Shown here: one piece after another, positions 30,168 to 38,806 of the stretch
Position numbering within the stretch: the stretch's first letter is position 1
How the letters are laid out: every line of letters starts with the position of its first letter
Assembly: GCA_963813975.1 (NCBI GenBank)
Contig: CAWFAP010000006.1
Coordinates: forward strand, 248,001-312,000
Reading direction: 5' to 3'
DNA: 64,000 bases
From: RYN-230 sp963813975
Lineage (GTDB): Bacteria; Actinomycetota; Actinomycetes; Streptosporangiales; Streptosporangiaceae
Notes under the pieces: model-generated
The model's database searches: none
What the model saw: the letters and a program-made list of their open reading frames with translations, nothing else
What the model was told of the DNA's origin: nothing
Translations under genes and position numbers: made by a program

Positions 30168-31385
30168 CCAGTCAGGGCCAGCGTGGCGCCGGTGATGTCG
30201 AGCAGCCGGTGGTACCCGTCGGCGGCCGGGAACACGGCCCGCTCCCCGCGCACCACGGCCCTCGATCCGTCCGGCCCGGCCAGGATCGTCCCGTCCGCGC
30301 CGACGGCCACGAACTCACCGTCCCGGCGCAGCAGCACCGGGCCGTCGCGCCGTGCGGAGATCGTGCACCGGCCGGCCCGGAGCCCGTCCAGCACCGCGCC
30401 GGCGCCCTCGCCGGCGCATTCCACCCAGGTCGTGGGGGTCCCGGGGGTCGCGTCCGCGCCTGGCCGGTGCCAATCGCTCCCGCCGACCGGCACCGACGTC
30501 GGATCCCAGGCCAGCCACCAGGCCAGCGGGGTTGTCCAGTGCGGATCCAGCCAGCTCCAGTGCCAGACCTCGGCCAGCGGCGGCCGCCGCTCCATCGGCC
30601 AGATCCAGCTGACGTGGCCGCCGATCGGATGATTGACCGACAGCAGGCCGCCCCGCTGCTCGGTGGTGTCCAGCCACCGGTCGGGCGGCTCGCGGAAGTC
30701 GATCCAGCCGACATCGCCCAGCGCGTTCGCGTGCCCGTCCTCGGTGGTGACCTCCTGGCCGGGGACGAGGGTGATCCCGTACCGGGCCCCGGCGTCTTTG
30801 AGCTCCGCGAAATGGCTCGTCGTGTTGTGGTCGGTCACCGCGAGGTAGTCGAGCCCCTGGGCGGCCGCGAAGCGGGCTAGCTCGGCCACCGAGAAGTCCC
30901 CGTCCGAGTGCACCGTGTGCGTGTGCAGGTCCCCGGCCAGCCAGCGGTGCCCGGGCCGGGCGGGCAGTTCGCGCCGCGGCGGCCGCTCGGTGAGCGGCGG
31001 CGGAACCGGGCCGGGCGGGGCCGGGTGCAGCCCGGCCGGGTGAGGTGCTCACCGAGGCCGTCACCGAGTACTCGACGCCGTCGGCCGGGAGCCGGTACAG
31101 GCCGAGCGCCACCTGCCACAGGCCGGGCTCCAGCTCACCCGGCAGGTAGCCGGGGGTGGCCTCGCCGGGGGCGATCACGAAGGAGGACCGGGCGCCCCCG
31201 GACCAGCCGCGGAACCCGGAAGGCCCGAAGCAGCCCAGGTCGAGCACGGCGCCGGAGCGGTCGTAGTCGAGGTCAACGCGCAGCCCGGCCGTACCCGGCG
31301 GGACGTCGATCGGCAGGTAGTGCCACGGTGACCCGCACCGGTCGTCCTGGGTCCACCGGCCGCCGTGCCGCGTCGTCTCGCTCAT
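30164..31385 (-). pseudogene. CehA/McbA-type PHP metallo-hydrolase, split by one frameshift
   Basis: The N-terminal half reads from ATG 31385 (MSETTRHGGRW ... LYRLPADGVEYSVTASVST, an immunoglobulin-like lead domain). The catalytic PHP half is in another frame, from before GDLHTHTVHSDG through VTDHNTTSHF to GGSDWHRPG, ending at 30164. The catalytic frame has a stop at 31049-31051 and no start codon between there and the HTHT motif, so the halves can be joined only by a net one-base shift in the Gly/Pro-rich G+C stretch about 30950-31048. Either the gene is disrupted, or one base in a G/C run was misread. If intact it would be a roughly 405-residue PHP-fold hydrolase with all metal-binding histidines. 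Confidence 0.75.
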
Positions 31386-31397
31386 GCCCCTACCGAA

Positions 31398-32344
31398 TCA
31401 GATTCGCGGCGATGCGGCGAGCCGGCGGCCTCCCGATCCGGGGGACCAGGCAACCGGATGAACATCCCGTGAAGGACGGCGGGCGGTCGTCCCGTCGCCC
31501 GCTGCCGTAGCGGCCGGGAACTTGCGGGCGAGTCCGCCGTGCGCGGTGGAACGCAGGCCGGCACCGGTGCCGCCGGCGTCCGGATGCCACTGGTCCAGCG
31601 GCACGAGCCCCGGCGGGACCAGGGTGAACCCGCTGAACATGCGGGCCACCTCAGCCCGGCTGCGCAGCACCAGGCCGGTGGGCAGCCGCTGGCTGAGCCG
31701 CTCTCCCATGTCAGCCTGCTCCGCGGCGAGGATGTCCCGCGCCGGATGGGAGATGGCCAGGTAGCTGCCCGGGACGGCCGGCTGTCCCAGCCGGGCCACG
31801 ATGGCCTGCGGATCGTCGGCCTCCGGGATCAGCTGCAGGATGCCCAGCAGCATGATCGCGACCGGCTGGCTGAAGTCCAGCGTGCGCTGAGCCTGGATCA
31901 GGATCGTGTCCGGGTCGCGCACGTCGGCGGCGATGAAGCTGATGGCATCCTCGCTGGTGACCGGCAGAAGGCTCATCGCGTGCATCGCCACGATTGGGTC
32001 GCTGTCCACGTAGACGATCCGGGCGTCCGCGGCGGCCCGCCGCGCCACCTCGTGCGTATTGCCGGGCGTCGGGATGCCGGGCCGATATCCAGGAACTGGC
32101 GCACGCCCGCGGCGGCCATGTGCCGGACGGCCCGGGCCAGGAACGCGCGATTGGCCCGGACCGCGGCCAGGATGCCCGGGAAAGCGGCGATCGCCTCATC
32201 ACCCGCCGCCCGGTCGGCCGCGAAATTCTCCGTGCCCCCGAGCCAGTAGTCGTAGACGCGGGCCGGGTGCGCCCCGCTGATGTCGAGGTCCAGCGAATCC
32301 TCGCGGCCGGGCCGGATGCCGGAAGGAACACCGCGGCCTGGCAT
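31398..32344 (-). pseudogene. SAV2177/DUF574-like SAM methyltransferase with frameshift
   Basis: The first part (from ATG 32344) reads ISGAHPARVYDYWLGGTEN and AAGVRQFLDIGP, the hallmark of the SAV2177 (DUF574) methyltransferase family. The frame then breaks at about 32075-32081, where the family sequence GIPT...NTHEVA appears one base out of step: GGCCCGGC seems to lack one G. Homology resumes in the other frame (VARRAAADARIVYVDSDPIVAMH to GFTLVPPGLVPLDQW). After GLARK the frame runs on for about 40 non-family residues, suggesting a lost stop as well. It lies next to another frameshifted gene, so local sequence error or joint decay are both possible. Confidence 0.72.
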
Positions 32345-32586
32345 TGCCCGAGCCTATCGGCAGGCCGGCCGCTGTCGAGGGCGAGCTGGCCCCTTTCCGG
32401 AGAACAGGGCGTAAACGACGCGTGAACGCCGAAAGCGGCGCGCCGGGCACCGTCAAACCCAGAAATTCTCCGCAACGAAAACCACCACCCCCCGGTCATC
32501 CCGCCGCCCCGGCGACCCGCGGATCATCCGGCCCCGGGGACCCCCGACGCGGGCCGGAGCCCGCGTGAGCTGCGAAATCCCGGGCG

Positions 32587-32604
32587 GGTTGCCGCGCGGC
32601 AACC
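32587..32604. promoter_or_regulatory. Perfect 7-4-7 palindrome upstream of aquaporin
   Basis: GGTTGCC gcgc GGCAACC, 21 bases before the -35 box of the aquaporin promoter. It could be an operator or a hairpin; no binding protein is identified. Confidence 0.4.
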
Positions 32605-32625
32605 ACCAGCCGGGCCGGCGCCGAA

Positions 32626-32654
32626 TTGCGAGTTATGGGCCATCTGCCTACAGT
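32626..32654 (+). promoter_or_regulatory. Aquaporin promoter
   Basis: -35 TTGCGA (32626-32631), 17-bp spacer, -10 TACAGT (32649-32654). Predicted transcription starts near 32661, which supports ATG 32674 as the translation start. Confidence 0.6.
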
Positions 32655-32673
32655 GACGCGGGGGGATAACACG

Positions 32674-33438
32674 ATGACGCGCAAATTTATCGCGGAGCTT
32701 CTCGGCACCGGGCTGCTGGTTTTCTTCGGGGTCGGGGTCGCGACCCTGGATTTCGGGTTCAAGTTCGCCGGTGGCAGCGTGGCGGCCGGCGTGGTGGCCA
32801 CGGCGCTCGCGTTCGGCCTCGTCCTGCTGGCCCTGGCTTATGTGCTCGGTCCCATCTCGGGGTGCCACGTCAATCCCGCGGTCACCCTGGGTGCACTGCT
32901 GGCGCGGCGCGTCTCGCCGGCTGAGGCGGCCGTGTACTGGATCGCGCAGTTCGCCGGCGGCATCCTCGGCGCCCTGCTGCTGTGGGCCATGTTCTCCACG
33001 TCGCCTGACTACAGCCGCTCGGCCACGGGACTGGGCACGAACGGCTGGGGTGCCGTGTCCGACATCCACATCGGGGCCGGCGGCGCGTTCCTGGCCGAGG
33101 TGGTGCTGACCGCCCTGTTCGTGTTCGTGGTCCTCGGGGTGACCGGCAAACTCGGCAACACGGCCACCGCGGGCATGGTCATCGGGCTGTCCCTGGCCGT
33201 GGTGCACCTCATCGGCATCCCGATCACCGGGACCTCGGTGAACCCGGCCCGCAGCCTCGGGCCCGCACTGGTCGTGGGCGGGACCGCGCTCAGCCAGGTG
33301 TGGCTGTTCATCGTCGCGCCGCTGGCCGGCGGGGCGGCCGCCGCGGTCCTGCACTGGGTCATCTTCCCGCCGACACCGGGATCAGTGGATACGGAGCAGG
33401 CCGGGCTGGCGGAGGCTGGGTCCGGGACGCTCGGGTAG
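32674..33438 (+). CDS. Aquaporin Z-like water channel
   Basis: 254-residue MIP-family channel with six membrane helices and both half-helix motifs (CHVNPAVTLGALL and TSVNPARSLGPAL). The histidine in VVHLIGIPITGTSVNPARS, two positions typical of AqpZ, points to a water-selective rather than a glycerol channel. A glycine/serine-rich C-terminal tail follows the last helix. ATG 32674 is chosen because the promoter predicts transcription from about 32661; it is preceded by GGGGGA. It forms its own transcription unit. Likely role: rapid osmotic water flow across the cytoplasmic membrane. Confidence 0.92.
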   Translation: MTRKFIAELLGTGLLVFFGVGVATLDFGFKFAGGSVAAGVVATALAFGLVLLALAYVLGPISGCHVNPAVTLGALLARRVSPAEAAVYWIAQFAGGILGALLLWAMFSTSPDYSRSATGLGTNGWGAVSDIHIGAGGAFLAEVVLTALFVFVVLGVTGKLGNTATAGMVIGLSLAVVHLIGIPITGTSVNPARSLGPALVVGGTALSQVWLFIVAPLAGGAAAAVLHWVIFPPTPGSVDTEQAGLAEAGSGTLG

Positions 33439-33474
33439 CGGCGCCGCCCCGGACTCCCGGTCAGCCGGGCCCCG

Positions 33475-34332
33475 TCACCCCGGCAGGGCAGGCCGCTGCC
33501 GCTCCTCGGCCACCCGGCGCAGCGCGGCCCGCCGCGCGCCGCGGATGTGCCGCCGGGCCGCGGCCCGGGCCCGCGGGGCGTCCCGTGCGACCAGCGCGTT
33601 GACGATCTCAGCGTGTTCCCGCACCGACCGGGCGGGCCGCCCGGCGACCGACAGCGTGGTGTCCATGCTGCGGCCCAGCATCTCCTGCAGGAGCGACTGG
33701 GTCATGGTCAGGAACCGGTTGTTCGCGTACTCGGCGATCTGCAGGTGCAGCCGGGCGTCCACGACCCGCAGCTGCTCCGGGCCGGCCTGGGTCCGTACCG
33801 CCCGCTCGTGCTGCTCGAACGTGGCGATCAGGCTGGCCAGCTGCTCCTCGCTGGCCTCGGCCGCTGCCCAGCCCGCGGCGGGGACCTCCAGCACCTCGCG
33901 CATGGCGAACAGCTCCTCGAGGCCCACCTCGCGCAGCCGGGAGAATCGCTGCAGGGCCCGCTCGCCCTCGTCGGGCGCGGCCACGAACACGCCCTTGCCG
34001 TGCCGGACCCGGACCACCCCGCGGGTTTCCAGTGAGCGGAGCGCCTCGCGCACCGAGGCCCGGCTCACGCCGAGCAGCTCGCACAGCTCGCGTTCCCCGG
34101 GCAGCCGATCGCCGGGAGTCAGCCCGTTGCCCGCCACGAACCGCTCGATCTGCTCGGCGACCCGCAGGAACAGCGGCTCGTTCGAGCCCATCCACCGCCA
34201 GCCGACCGCGGCCACGGCCGGGCCGGCCACAACTGAGCCGGTCACAGCCGGGCCGGCCATGGGCGGCCCGGCCCCGGGCAGGCCGGCCTCGCCGCCGGTC
34301 TGGCCGGCCTCGCTGACGGGCTGATCGGGCAT
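33475..34332 (-). CDS. FCD-domain GntR-family repressor
   Basis: 285 residues. After a Pro/Gly-rich start, the winged helix is at about 50-115 (EQIERFVAGNGLTPGDRLPGERELCELLGVSRASVREALRSLE is the GntR signature region). The all-helical FCD ligand domain follows (about 125-265), with typical metal and ligand histidines in LHLQIAEYANN and VREHAEIVNALVARD. ATG 34332 has AGGAG 6 bases upstream, and the start lies 8 bases after the lyase gene stop, so it is the last gene of the leftward operon. GGTCAGACC palindromes in both divergent promoters fit this subfamily, so it probably represses the whole catabolic locus until a hydroxy-acid-like inducer binds. Confidence 0.9.
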   Translation of the reverse strand: MPDQPVSEAGQTGGEAGLPGAGPPMAGPAVTGSVVAGPAVAAVGWRWMGSNEPLFLRVAEQIERFVAGNGLTPGDRLPGERELCELLGVSRASVREALRSLETRGVVRVRHGKGVFVAAPDEGERALQRFSRLREVGLEELFAMREVLEVPAAGWAAAEASEEQLASLIATFEQHERAVRTQAGPEQLRVVDARLHLQIAEYANNRFLTMTQSLLQEMLGRSMDTTLSVAGRPARSVREHAEIVNALVARDAPRARAAARRHIRGARRAALRRVAEERQRPALPG

Positions 34333-34340
34333 GCTGGCTC

Positions 34341-35498
34341 CTACGCGCTGGGGTAAAGCCGGGTCAGCGCGAACTCCCGGTGGCCAAGGGCTTCCGCACA
34401 TGTGAGGCGCCCGTTGACTGTGCGGTCGATCACATCTTCCAGCCTGTCTCCCGCCGCCGCCAGGTCATAGTCCAGCTGGAGCAGGCCGGATACGTCCACG
34501 TCGATGTGCTCGCTCATCGTGGCCTGCGTCAGCGGGTTCGCGGTGATCTTGATGACCGGCTCGACCGGGTGACCGACCACGTTGCCCTGGCCGGTCGGGA
34601 ACAGGTGGATGACCGCCCCGGCGGCCGCGGTGAGCGTGATGAACTCGGCCGCCGCGCAGGAGGTGTCCATGAAGTTGAGCCCGGCCCGGGTGGGCCGCTC
34701 GGCCGGGGCCAGCGCGTCCACCACCGGCGCGGTCCCGGTCTTCTGGATGTTGCCCAGCGCCTTCTCCTCGATCGTGGACAGGCCGCCGCGGATGTTGCCC
34801 TGGGTCGGCTGCGAACCGAGCAGGTTCGCCCCGGTCCGCTCGACCAGGGCGAAGTAGTCGTCGAAGAAGCCCTGGAACTTCTTGCGCACCTCGTCGCTGG
34901 CGCACCGCTCCGCGATCAGGTGCTCGCCCCCGGTCAGCTCGGTGGTCTCGCCGAAGATCACCGAGCCGCCGGCTGCGATGTGCCGGTCCACCGCCTCCGA
35001 CGTCGCCGGGTTGGCCCCCAGGCCACTGGTGGTGTCGGACTCGCCGCACTTGATGCTCATCAGCAGCTCGCCGCGCTCCACGGGGACCCGGGTCAGCTCG
35101 CTGGCGTCCTGCAGCAGCTGCGCCGCGCGGCGCCCGGCCATCTCGAGGATGCGCAGGTCACCGTGGCGCTCGATGGAGAACTGGGCCACGGTCTTCCCGG
35201 TCTCGGCGATACCGCTGGCGATCCGCTCGGTCCAGGTGGGCTCGATGCCGATCACGACGACCGCGGCCACGTTCGGGTTCGCGCCGGTCCCGATCATGGT
35301 CTGGAAGAACAGGTCCAGGTCCGCCCCGAACTGCAGCCGCCCGTAGGGGTGCGGCAGGGCGAGCGTGCCCGGGATGGCCCGGGCGACCGACTCGGCGGCC
35401 GCATTCGACAGGTCATCGACCGGCAGGATCAGCACATGATTGCGGATCCCGACCCGGCCGTCGGCCCGCCGGTACCCAGTCAGACGCTTTTCTGCCAC
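34341..35498 (-). CDS. UxaA-family lyase, large subunit (SuyB-like)
   Basis: 385 residues of the altronate/galactarate dehydratase C-terminal family: GYRRADGRVGIRNHVLILPV, LALPHPYGRLQFGADLD, NPNVAAVVVIGIEPTW, IKCGESDTTSG, GGLSTIEEKALGNIQKTG, SEHIDVDVSG. In two-subunit members, including (2R)-sulfolactate sulfo-lyase (SuyAB) and split altronate dehydratases, this subunit carries an iron-dependent active site, and Cys in KCGESDTT is a candidate ligand. From memory these blocks resemble SuyB closely. The start overlaps the small-subunit gene by 19 bp; GTG 35498 follows GAGGAG. Reaction: elimination of water or sulfite from a 2-hydroxy acid; the substrate is not proven. Confidence 0.85.
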   Translation of the reverse strand: MAEKRLTGYRRADGRVGIRNHVLILPVDDLSNAAAESVARAIPGTLALPHPYGRLQFGADLDLFFQTMIGTGANPNVAAVVVIGIEPTWTERIASGIAETGKTVAQFSIERHGDLRILEMAGRRAAQLLQDASELTRVPVERGELLMSIKCGESDTTSGLGANPATSEAVDRHIAAGGSVIFGETTELTGGEHLIAERCASDEVRKKFQGFFDDYFALVERTGANLLGSQPTQGNIRGGLSTIEEKALGNIQKTGTAPVVDALAPAERPTRAGLNFMDTSCAAAEFITLTAAAGAVIHLFPTGQGNVVGHPVEPVIKITANPLTQATMSEHIDVDVSGLLQLDYDLAAAGDRLEDVIDRTVNGRLTCAEALGHREFALTRLYPSA

Positions 35499-35797
35499 CG
35501 CGCGCTCCTCAGGTTGTGGGTGTGCACCAGCTCGCCGGCCGCGACCGGCCCTCGGGTGAGGCCGATCAGCACGCCGTACTCCAGCACGTCCGCGTGCTCG
35601 CCCAGGTCACGCAGGGCGATCTTGTGCCCGAGCGGGATCGCGTCCCGGGCGGTTATCCCGAAACGGTCCCCCGAGTCCAGGTAAGCGGCGCTGGCCGCGC
35701 CCGGGCCGGTGTCGCGTACCGCGACCGCTACGTCGTCGCCCCGGCGATGGGCCAGGAAATCGACACCGCCGACGGGGGAGGAGGCGGGCTCAGTCAC
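35480..35797 (-). CDS. UxaA-family lyase, small SAF-domain subunit (SuyA-like)
   Basis: 105-residue SAF-domain protein: DDVAVAVRDTGPG, the core RDAIPLGHKIALRDL, then the ending GELVHTHNLRSARW. This is the N-terminal domain of altronate dehydratase or the alpha subunit of sulfolactate sulfo-lyase as a separate protein; the HNLRSARW ending is typical of the split enzymes. GTG 35797 follows GGAGG by 5 bases. A GGTCAGACC operator ends 12 bases upstream, and the promoter is at 35838-35867. First gene of the leftward operon. Confidence 0.85.
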   Translation of the reverse strand: MTEPASSPVGGVDFLAHRRGDDVAVAVRDTGPGAASAAYLDSGDRFGITARDAIPLGHKIALRDLGEHADVLEYGVLIGLTRGPVAAGELVHTHNLRSARWQKSV

Positions 35798-35808
35798 GTA
35801 AACCTCCG

Positions 35809-35819
35809 TGGTCAGACCT
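35809..35819. promoter_or_regulatory. GntR operator copy 1
   Basis: TGGTCAGACCT contains the perfect palindrome GGTC-A-GACC, matching the TGGTnnnACCA class bound by FCD-GntR repressors. It lies between the leftward promoter and the ribosome site of the small-subunit gene, where bound repressor would block transcription. Confidence 0.7.
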
Positions 35820-35837
35820 CTTCTGTTTCCGAAACGT

Positions 35838-35867
35838 ACCGTAGGACTCGCGCAGAAAGTGTGTCAA
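35838..35867 (-). promoter_or_regulatory. Leftward promoter of the lyase-gntR operon
   Basis: Read on the minus strand: perfect -35 TTGACA (35867-35862), 18-bp spacer, -10 TACGGT (35843-35838). Operator copy 1 lies just downstream. Confidence 0.7.
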
Positions 35868-35924
35868 ACAGGGCCCCAAGACCAGCGCCCCGCCTGGAGG
35901 AACTATCGCGCAACGGTCAAATTA

Positions 35925-35954
35925 TTGACACACGAGTGGCGTCCTGGCTAGTGT
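35925..35954 (+). promoter_or_regulatory. Rightward promoter of the ABC transporter operon
   Basis: Perfect -35 TTGACA (35925-35930), 18-bp spacer, -10 TAGTGT (35949-35954). Both divergent promoters share TTGACACAC. Operator copy 2 lies 15-25 bases downstream of the -10 box. Confidence 0.7.
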
Positions 35955-35968
35955 CCCGACTCACGAAG

Positions 35969-35979
35969 TGGTCAGACCT
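35969..35979. promoter_or_regulatory. GntR operator copy 2
   Basis: An exact second copy of TGGTCAGACCT, just after the expected start site of the rightward promoter and 40 bases before the ABC ATPase gene. Confidence 0.7.
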
Positions 35980-36018
35980 TAGACGACCGTCCGAGACCGA
36001 TGGCAAGGAGGCCGCCGA

Positions 36019-36852
36019 ATGCCGGACAGGGCTCTACCGGGTGCCCCGGCCGCGCCACCGCCCGCGGCCCTGGATGCCGCAAGCGGGCGGATCGACTGCG
36101 CGAACGTCTACAAGTGGTTCCCCGGCGGGATCGTCCTGGAGGACGTCAGCCTGACCGTCGAAGCGGGCCAGTTCGTCTGCATCGTGGGACCGTCCGGCTG
36201 CGGCAAGACGACGCTGCTGCGGATGATGGCCGGGCTGGCGGAAGTCGATCACGGCCAGGTCAGCATCGGCGGTGCCTCGGTCAACGGGCCCAACCGGCGG
36301 GTGGCCGTCGTGTTCCAGCACTTCGGCCTGTTCCCGTGGAAAACCGTTCAGCGCAACGTGGCGCTCCCCCTGCACCTGGCCAAGACGGACCGGGCCGAGG
36401 AGGAGCGCCGGGTCGGCGAGGCGATCCGGACGGTCGGCCTGACCGGCCACGAGCACAAGTACCCGGCGCAGCTGTCCGGCGGCATGAAACAGCGGGCCGG
36501 GCTGGCCCGGGCCCTGGCCACCGCGCCGGACGTGCTGCTCATGGACGAGCCGTTCGCGGCGGTGGACGCCCAGGTCCGGGAGGTGCTGCAGGAGGACCTG
36601 CTGGCGCTGCGGGACCGGCTCCGGCAGACCATCGTGTTCATCACGCACAGCATCGACGAGGCCATCACCCTGGGCGACCGGATCATCGTGATGGGCACCC
36701 GGCCGGGCCACATCGTCCGCGACGTGCTCGTGCCTATCGAGCAGCCCCGCACCATCGCCCAGGTCCGGCGGCACCCGGCGTACACGGGCCTGCGCGAGGA
36801 GATCTGGCAGCAGTTGCGGCAGTCCGCCGTGGAACAGGCAGGTGACGCATGA
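36019..36852 (+). CDS. SsuB/TauB-type ABC transporter ATPase
   Basis: 277-residue ATPase of the nitrate/sulfonate/taurine uptake family. Walker A is GPSGCGKTT (about residue 55), followed by VFQHFGLFPWKTV, the signature LSGGMKQRAGLARALA, Walker B VLLMDEPFAAVD and the switch region FITHSIDEAI. The FPWKTV and GGMKQR forms are typical of this uptake class. ATG 36019 follows AAGGAGG. First gene of the rightward operon, overlapping the permease gene by ATGA. Confidence 0.93.
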   Translation: MPDRALPGAPAAPPPAALDAASGRIDCANVYKWFPGGIVLEDVSLTVEAGQFVCIVGPSGCGKTTLLRMMAGLAEVDHGQVSIGGASVNGPNRRVAVVFQHFGLFPWKTVQRNVALPLHLAKTDRAEEERRVGEAIRTVGLTGHEHKYPAQLSGGMKQRAGLARALATAPDVLLMDEPFAAVDAQVREVLQEDLLALRDRLRQTIVFITHSIDEAITLGDRIIVMGTRPGHIVRDVLVPIEQPRTIAQVRRHPAYTGLREEIWQQLRQSAVEQAGDA

Positions 36853-37718
36853 GCGAATCAGCCAGCGCAGCCGGGACCAGCCAGGCGGCCGCCGTCCCGG
36901 ACCAGGCCACGCAGGCCACCCGGGAGCAGATCGAAACGGCGATCGAGCAGCGCCTGCGGCAGCGGTCCCGCCGCAGCCGCCGGATCTACCTGCTGATCCG
37001 GATCGTCTCGCTCATCGTCGTGCTGGCCGCCTGGCAGTATTACGGCTCCAGGTCGACCCCGGTGATCTTCGATCCGCTGACCCGGGTGCTGGGAGCCCTG
37101 GTCAACCTGTTCCGGCACCAGGGGCTGGGTGCCGCCCTCTGGTACAGCGTGTGGACGTTCGCCATCGGCTACCTGATCGGCGTGTCCGCCGGGGTCGCGC
37201 TCGGCATGTGCCTCGGGGCCTACCAGCGGGCCGAGGCCGCGGTCGGGCTGTACGTCTACGCGCTCTATGCGACCCCGATGGTGGCGATCGTCCCGTTGCT
37301 GAGCATCTGGCTCGGCTTCGGGGTGCTCACCCAGGAAGTCATCATCGGCATTTTCGTGCTCTTCCCCTGCACGGTCAGCGTGTCCTACGGGGTCCGCAAC
37401 CTCGACCCGGACCTGCTCGAGGTGGCGCGCTCGCTGCGGATGGGACGGGCCAGCCTGTGGCGGCACGTGCTGCTGCCCGGCACCGTGCCCTACATCACGG
37501 CCGGCGCGGCCCAGGGCGTGGCCATGGGCCTAGTCGGCATGTTTATCGCCGAGATCTTCACCCAGCTCAGCGGGCTCGGCAACCTTCTCGAAACCGCGGC
37601 GCAGACCTATCACACCGATCAGGCCCTGGCCGTCCTTCTGGTGATCATGGCCCTCGGCGTCACCCTCCGCGGCCTGATCACCCTCGTCCAGCGCAAGGTC
37701 GCCCCGTGGGCGAAATGA
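36849..37718 (+). CDS. SsuC/TauC-type ABC transporter permease
   Basis: 289 residues with a charged N-terminal tail (about 1-45) and six membrane helices (near 50-70, 98-122, 125-150, 165-190, 205-235 and 255-275). The cytoplasmic coupling loop is seen in EVARSLRMGRASLWRHVLLPGTVPYI, which docks on the ATPase. It matches the BPD_transp_1 permeases for sulfonates, nitrate and taurine. Overlaps the ATPase gene; the binding-protein gene follows 32 bases later. Located in the cytoplasmic membrane. Confidence 0.92.
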   Translation: MSESASAAGTSQAAAVPDQATQATREQIETAIEQRLRQRSRRSRRIYLLIRIVSLIVVLAAWQYYGSRSTPVIFDPLTRVLGALVNLFRHQGLGAALWYSVWTFAIGYLIGVSAGVALGMCLGAYQRAEAAVGLYVYALYATPMVAIVPLLSIWLGFGVLTQEVIIGIFVLFPCTVSVSYGVRNLDPDLLEVARSLRMGRASLWRHVLLPGTVPYITAGAAQGVAMGLVGMFIAEIFTQLSGLGNLLETAAQTYHTDQALAVLLVIMALGVTLRGLITLVQRKVAPWAK

Positions 37719-37750
37719 CGCATCATCGTTCCCATCAAATGAGGTATCCG

Positions 37751-38806
37751 ATGAAGGATCTATCTGCCCTCCGCCGCATCGTCCGGCCCCGCTGGACGGC
37801 GCTGGCCGCCGCCGGCACCGTGGCCACGCTGGCCCTGTCGGCCTGCGGCAGCTCAGCCAGTTCCAGCTCGTCCAGCGACCCGAACGCCTGGGCCACGGTC
37901 AACGTCGGGATCGCGCTGTCCCCGCCGAAGGCCATCTTCTTCGGCCCCTATGTCGCGCAGCAGCAGGGCTACTTCGCCAAGGAGCACCTGCACGTCAAGT
38001 TCATCAGCATGCCGAACGGCCTGCAGACCGAGCTGGGCACCACGGCCGGCAGCATCGACTTCGGCTTCAGCTCGGGGACCGACTCGATCGAGGCCGCGGC
38101 GCAGCACGCGCCGATCCACGCGATCTGGTCCTACGGCACCAAGCTGGACACCCAGTGCATCGGCTCCCCGGGCATCAGCAGCGCGAAGAGCCTGATCGGC
38201 AAGCCGGTCGGGTCAACCGGGACGGACGGGTTCTCCATCACGCTGCTGCAGGCCTGCCTGGAGCCCGCCGGGGTTCACCTGAGCCAGGTCAAGCCGATCA
38301 ACATGGTGCGCTCGGAATTCGTGCCGGCCATGGTGGCCAAGAAGATCAACGCGGCCGTGTTCCACGCCGACGATGCCTACGTGATCACTCACCAGCTCAA
38401 GGGGGCGTCGGTGCTCTCCTCGGAGTACAAGGTCTTCCCGAACTGGTGGTACGGCGGGGTCAGCATGCTCGACTCCTACGGGAAGGCGCACCGGGCGGTC
38501 GTGGTCCGCTTCCTGACCGCGATGATGATGGCCGACCGCTGGATGAACAGCCCCGCCCACACCAGCGCGCTGATCACCCTGGGGACCAAGGTCAGCGGCG
38601 AGGACCAGCCGGCCGTGGCCTACGCGGTGAAGTTCCTCCAGACCTCGAAGACCTGGCCGGTCGGCGCCGGGCTGAGCCCGGCCGCGGTCAACTACACGGC
38701 CAGCGTGCTGGCTAAGTACAAGGACGTCCCCAGCCAGCCGACCTACCGCCAGATCGTCGACCCCTCGTACGCCAACGCGGCCGCAGCCAAGCTGGGCGCC
38801 TCGTGA
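37751..38806 (+). CDS. ABC transporter substrate-binding lipoprotein (NMT1/SsuA-like)
   Basis: 351 residues. The signal peptide ends at the lipobox LSAC (Cys about residue 36), and a Ser-rich linker follows. The mature part is the NMT1/SsuA fold: NVGIALSPPKAIFFGPYVAQQQGYFAKEHLHVKFISMPNG, GSIDFGFSSGTD, LIGKPVGSTGTDGFS. Members bind sulfonates, nitrate, pyrimidines or aromatic acids outside the cell and deliver them to the permease. ATG 37751 has a GAGG ribosome site. With a sulfolactate-lyase-like enzyme in the locus, an organic sulfonate is a reasonable ligand guess, not a demonstrated one. Confidence 0.9.
   Translation: MKDLSALRRIVRPRWTALAAAGTVATLALSACGSSASSSSSSDPNAWATVNVGIALSPPKAIFFGPYVAQQQGYFAKEHLHVKFISMPNGLQTELGTTAGSIDFGFSSGTDSIEAAAQHAPIHAIWSYGTKLDTQCIGSPGISSAKSLIGKPVGSTGTDGFSITLLQACLEPAGVHLSQVKPINMVRSEFVPAMVAKKINAAVFHADDAYVITHQLKGASVLSSEYKVFPNWWYGGVSMLDSYGKAHRAVVVRFLTAMMMADRWMNSPAHTSALITLGTKVSGEDQPAVAYAVKFLQTSKTWPVGAGLSPAAVNYTASVLAKYKDVPSQPTYRQIVDPSYANAAAAKLGAS

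Larger units (their letters stand above)
32345..32673. other. Intergenic region with aquaporin promoter and palindrome
   Basis: 329 bases. The only structures seen are the palindrome at 32587-32604 and the promoter at 32626-32654, listed separately. No additional gene is supported. Confidence 0.5.

Noticed and set aside
36842..37750. Upstream extension of the substrate-binding protein frame through the permease gene
   Set aside because: The lipoprotein signal begins at ATG 37751 and the upstream part is out of frame with the true permease; there is no fusion protein.
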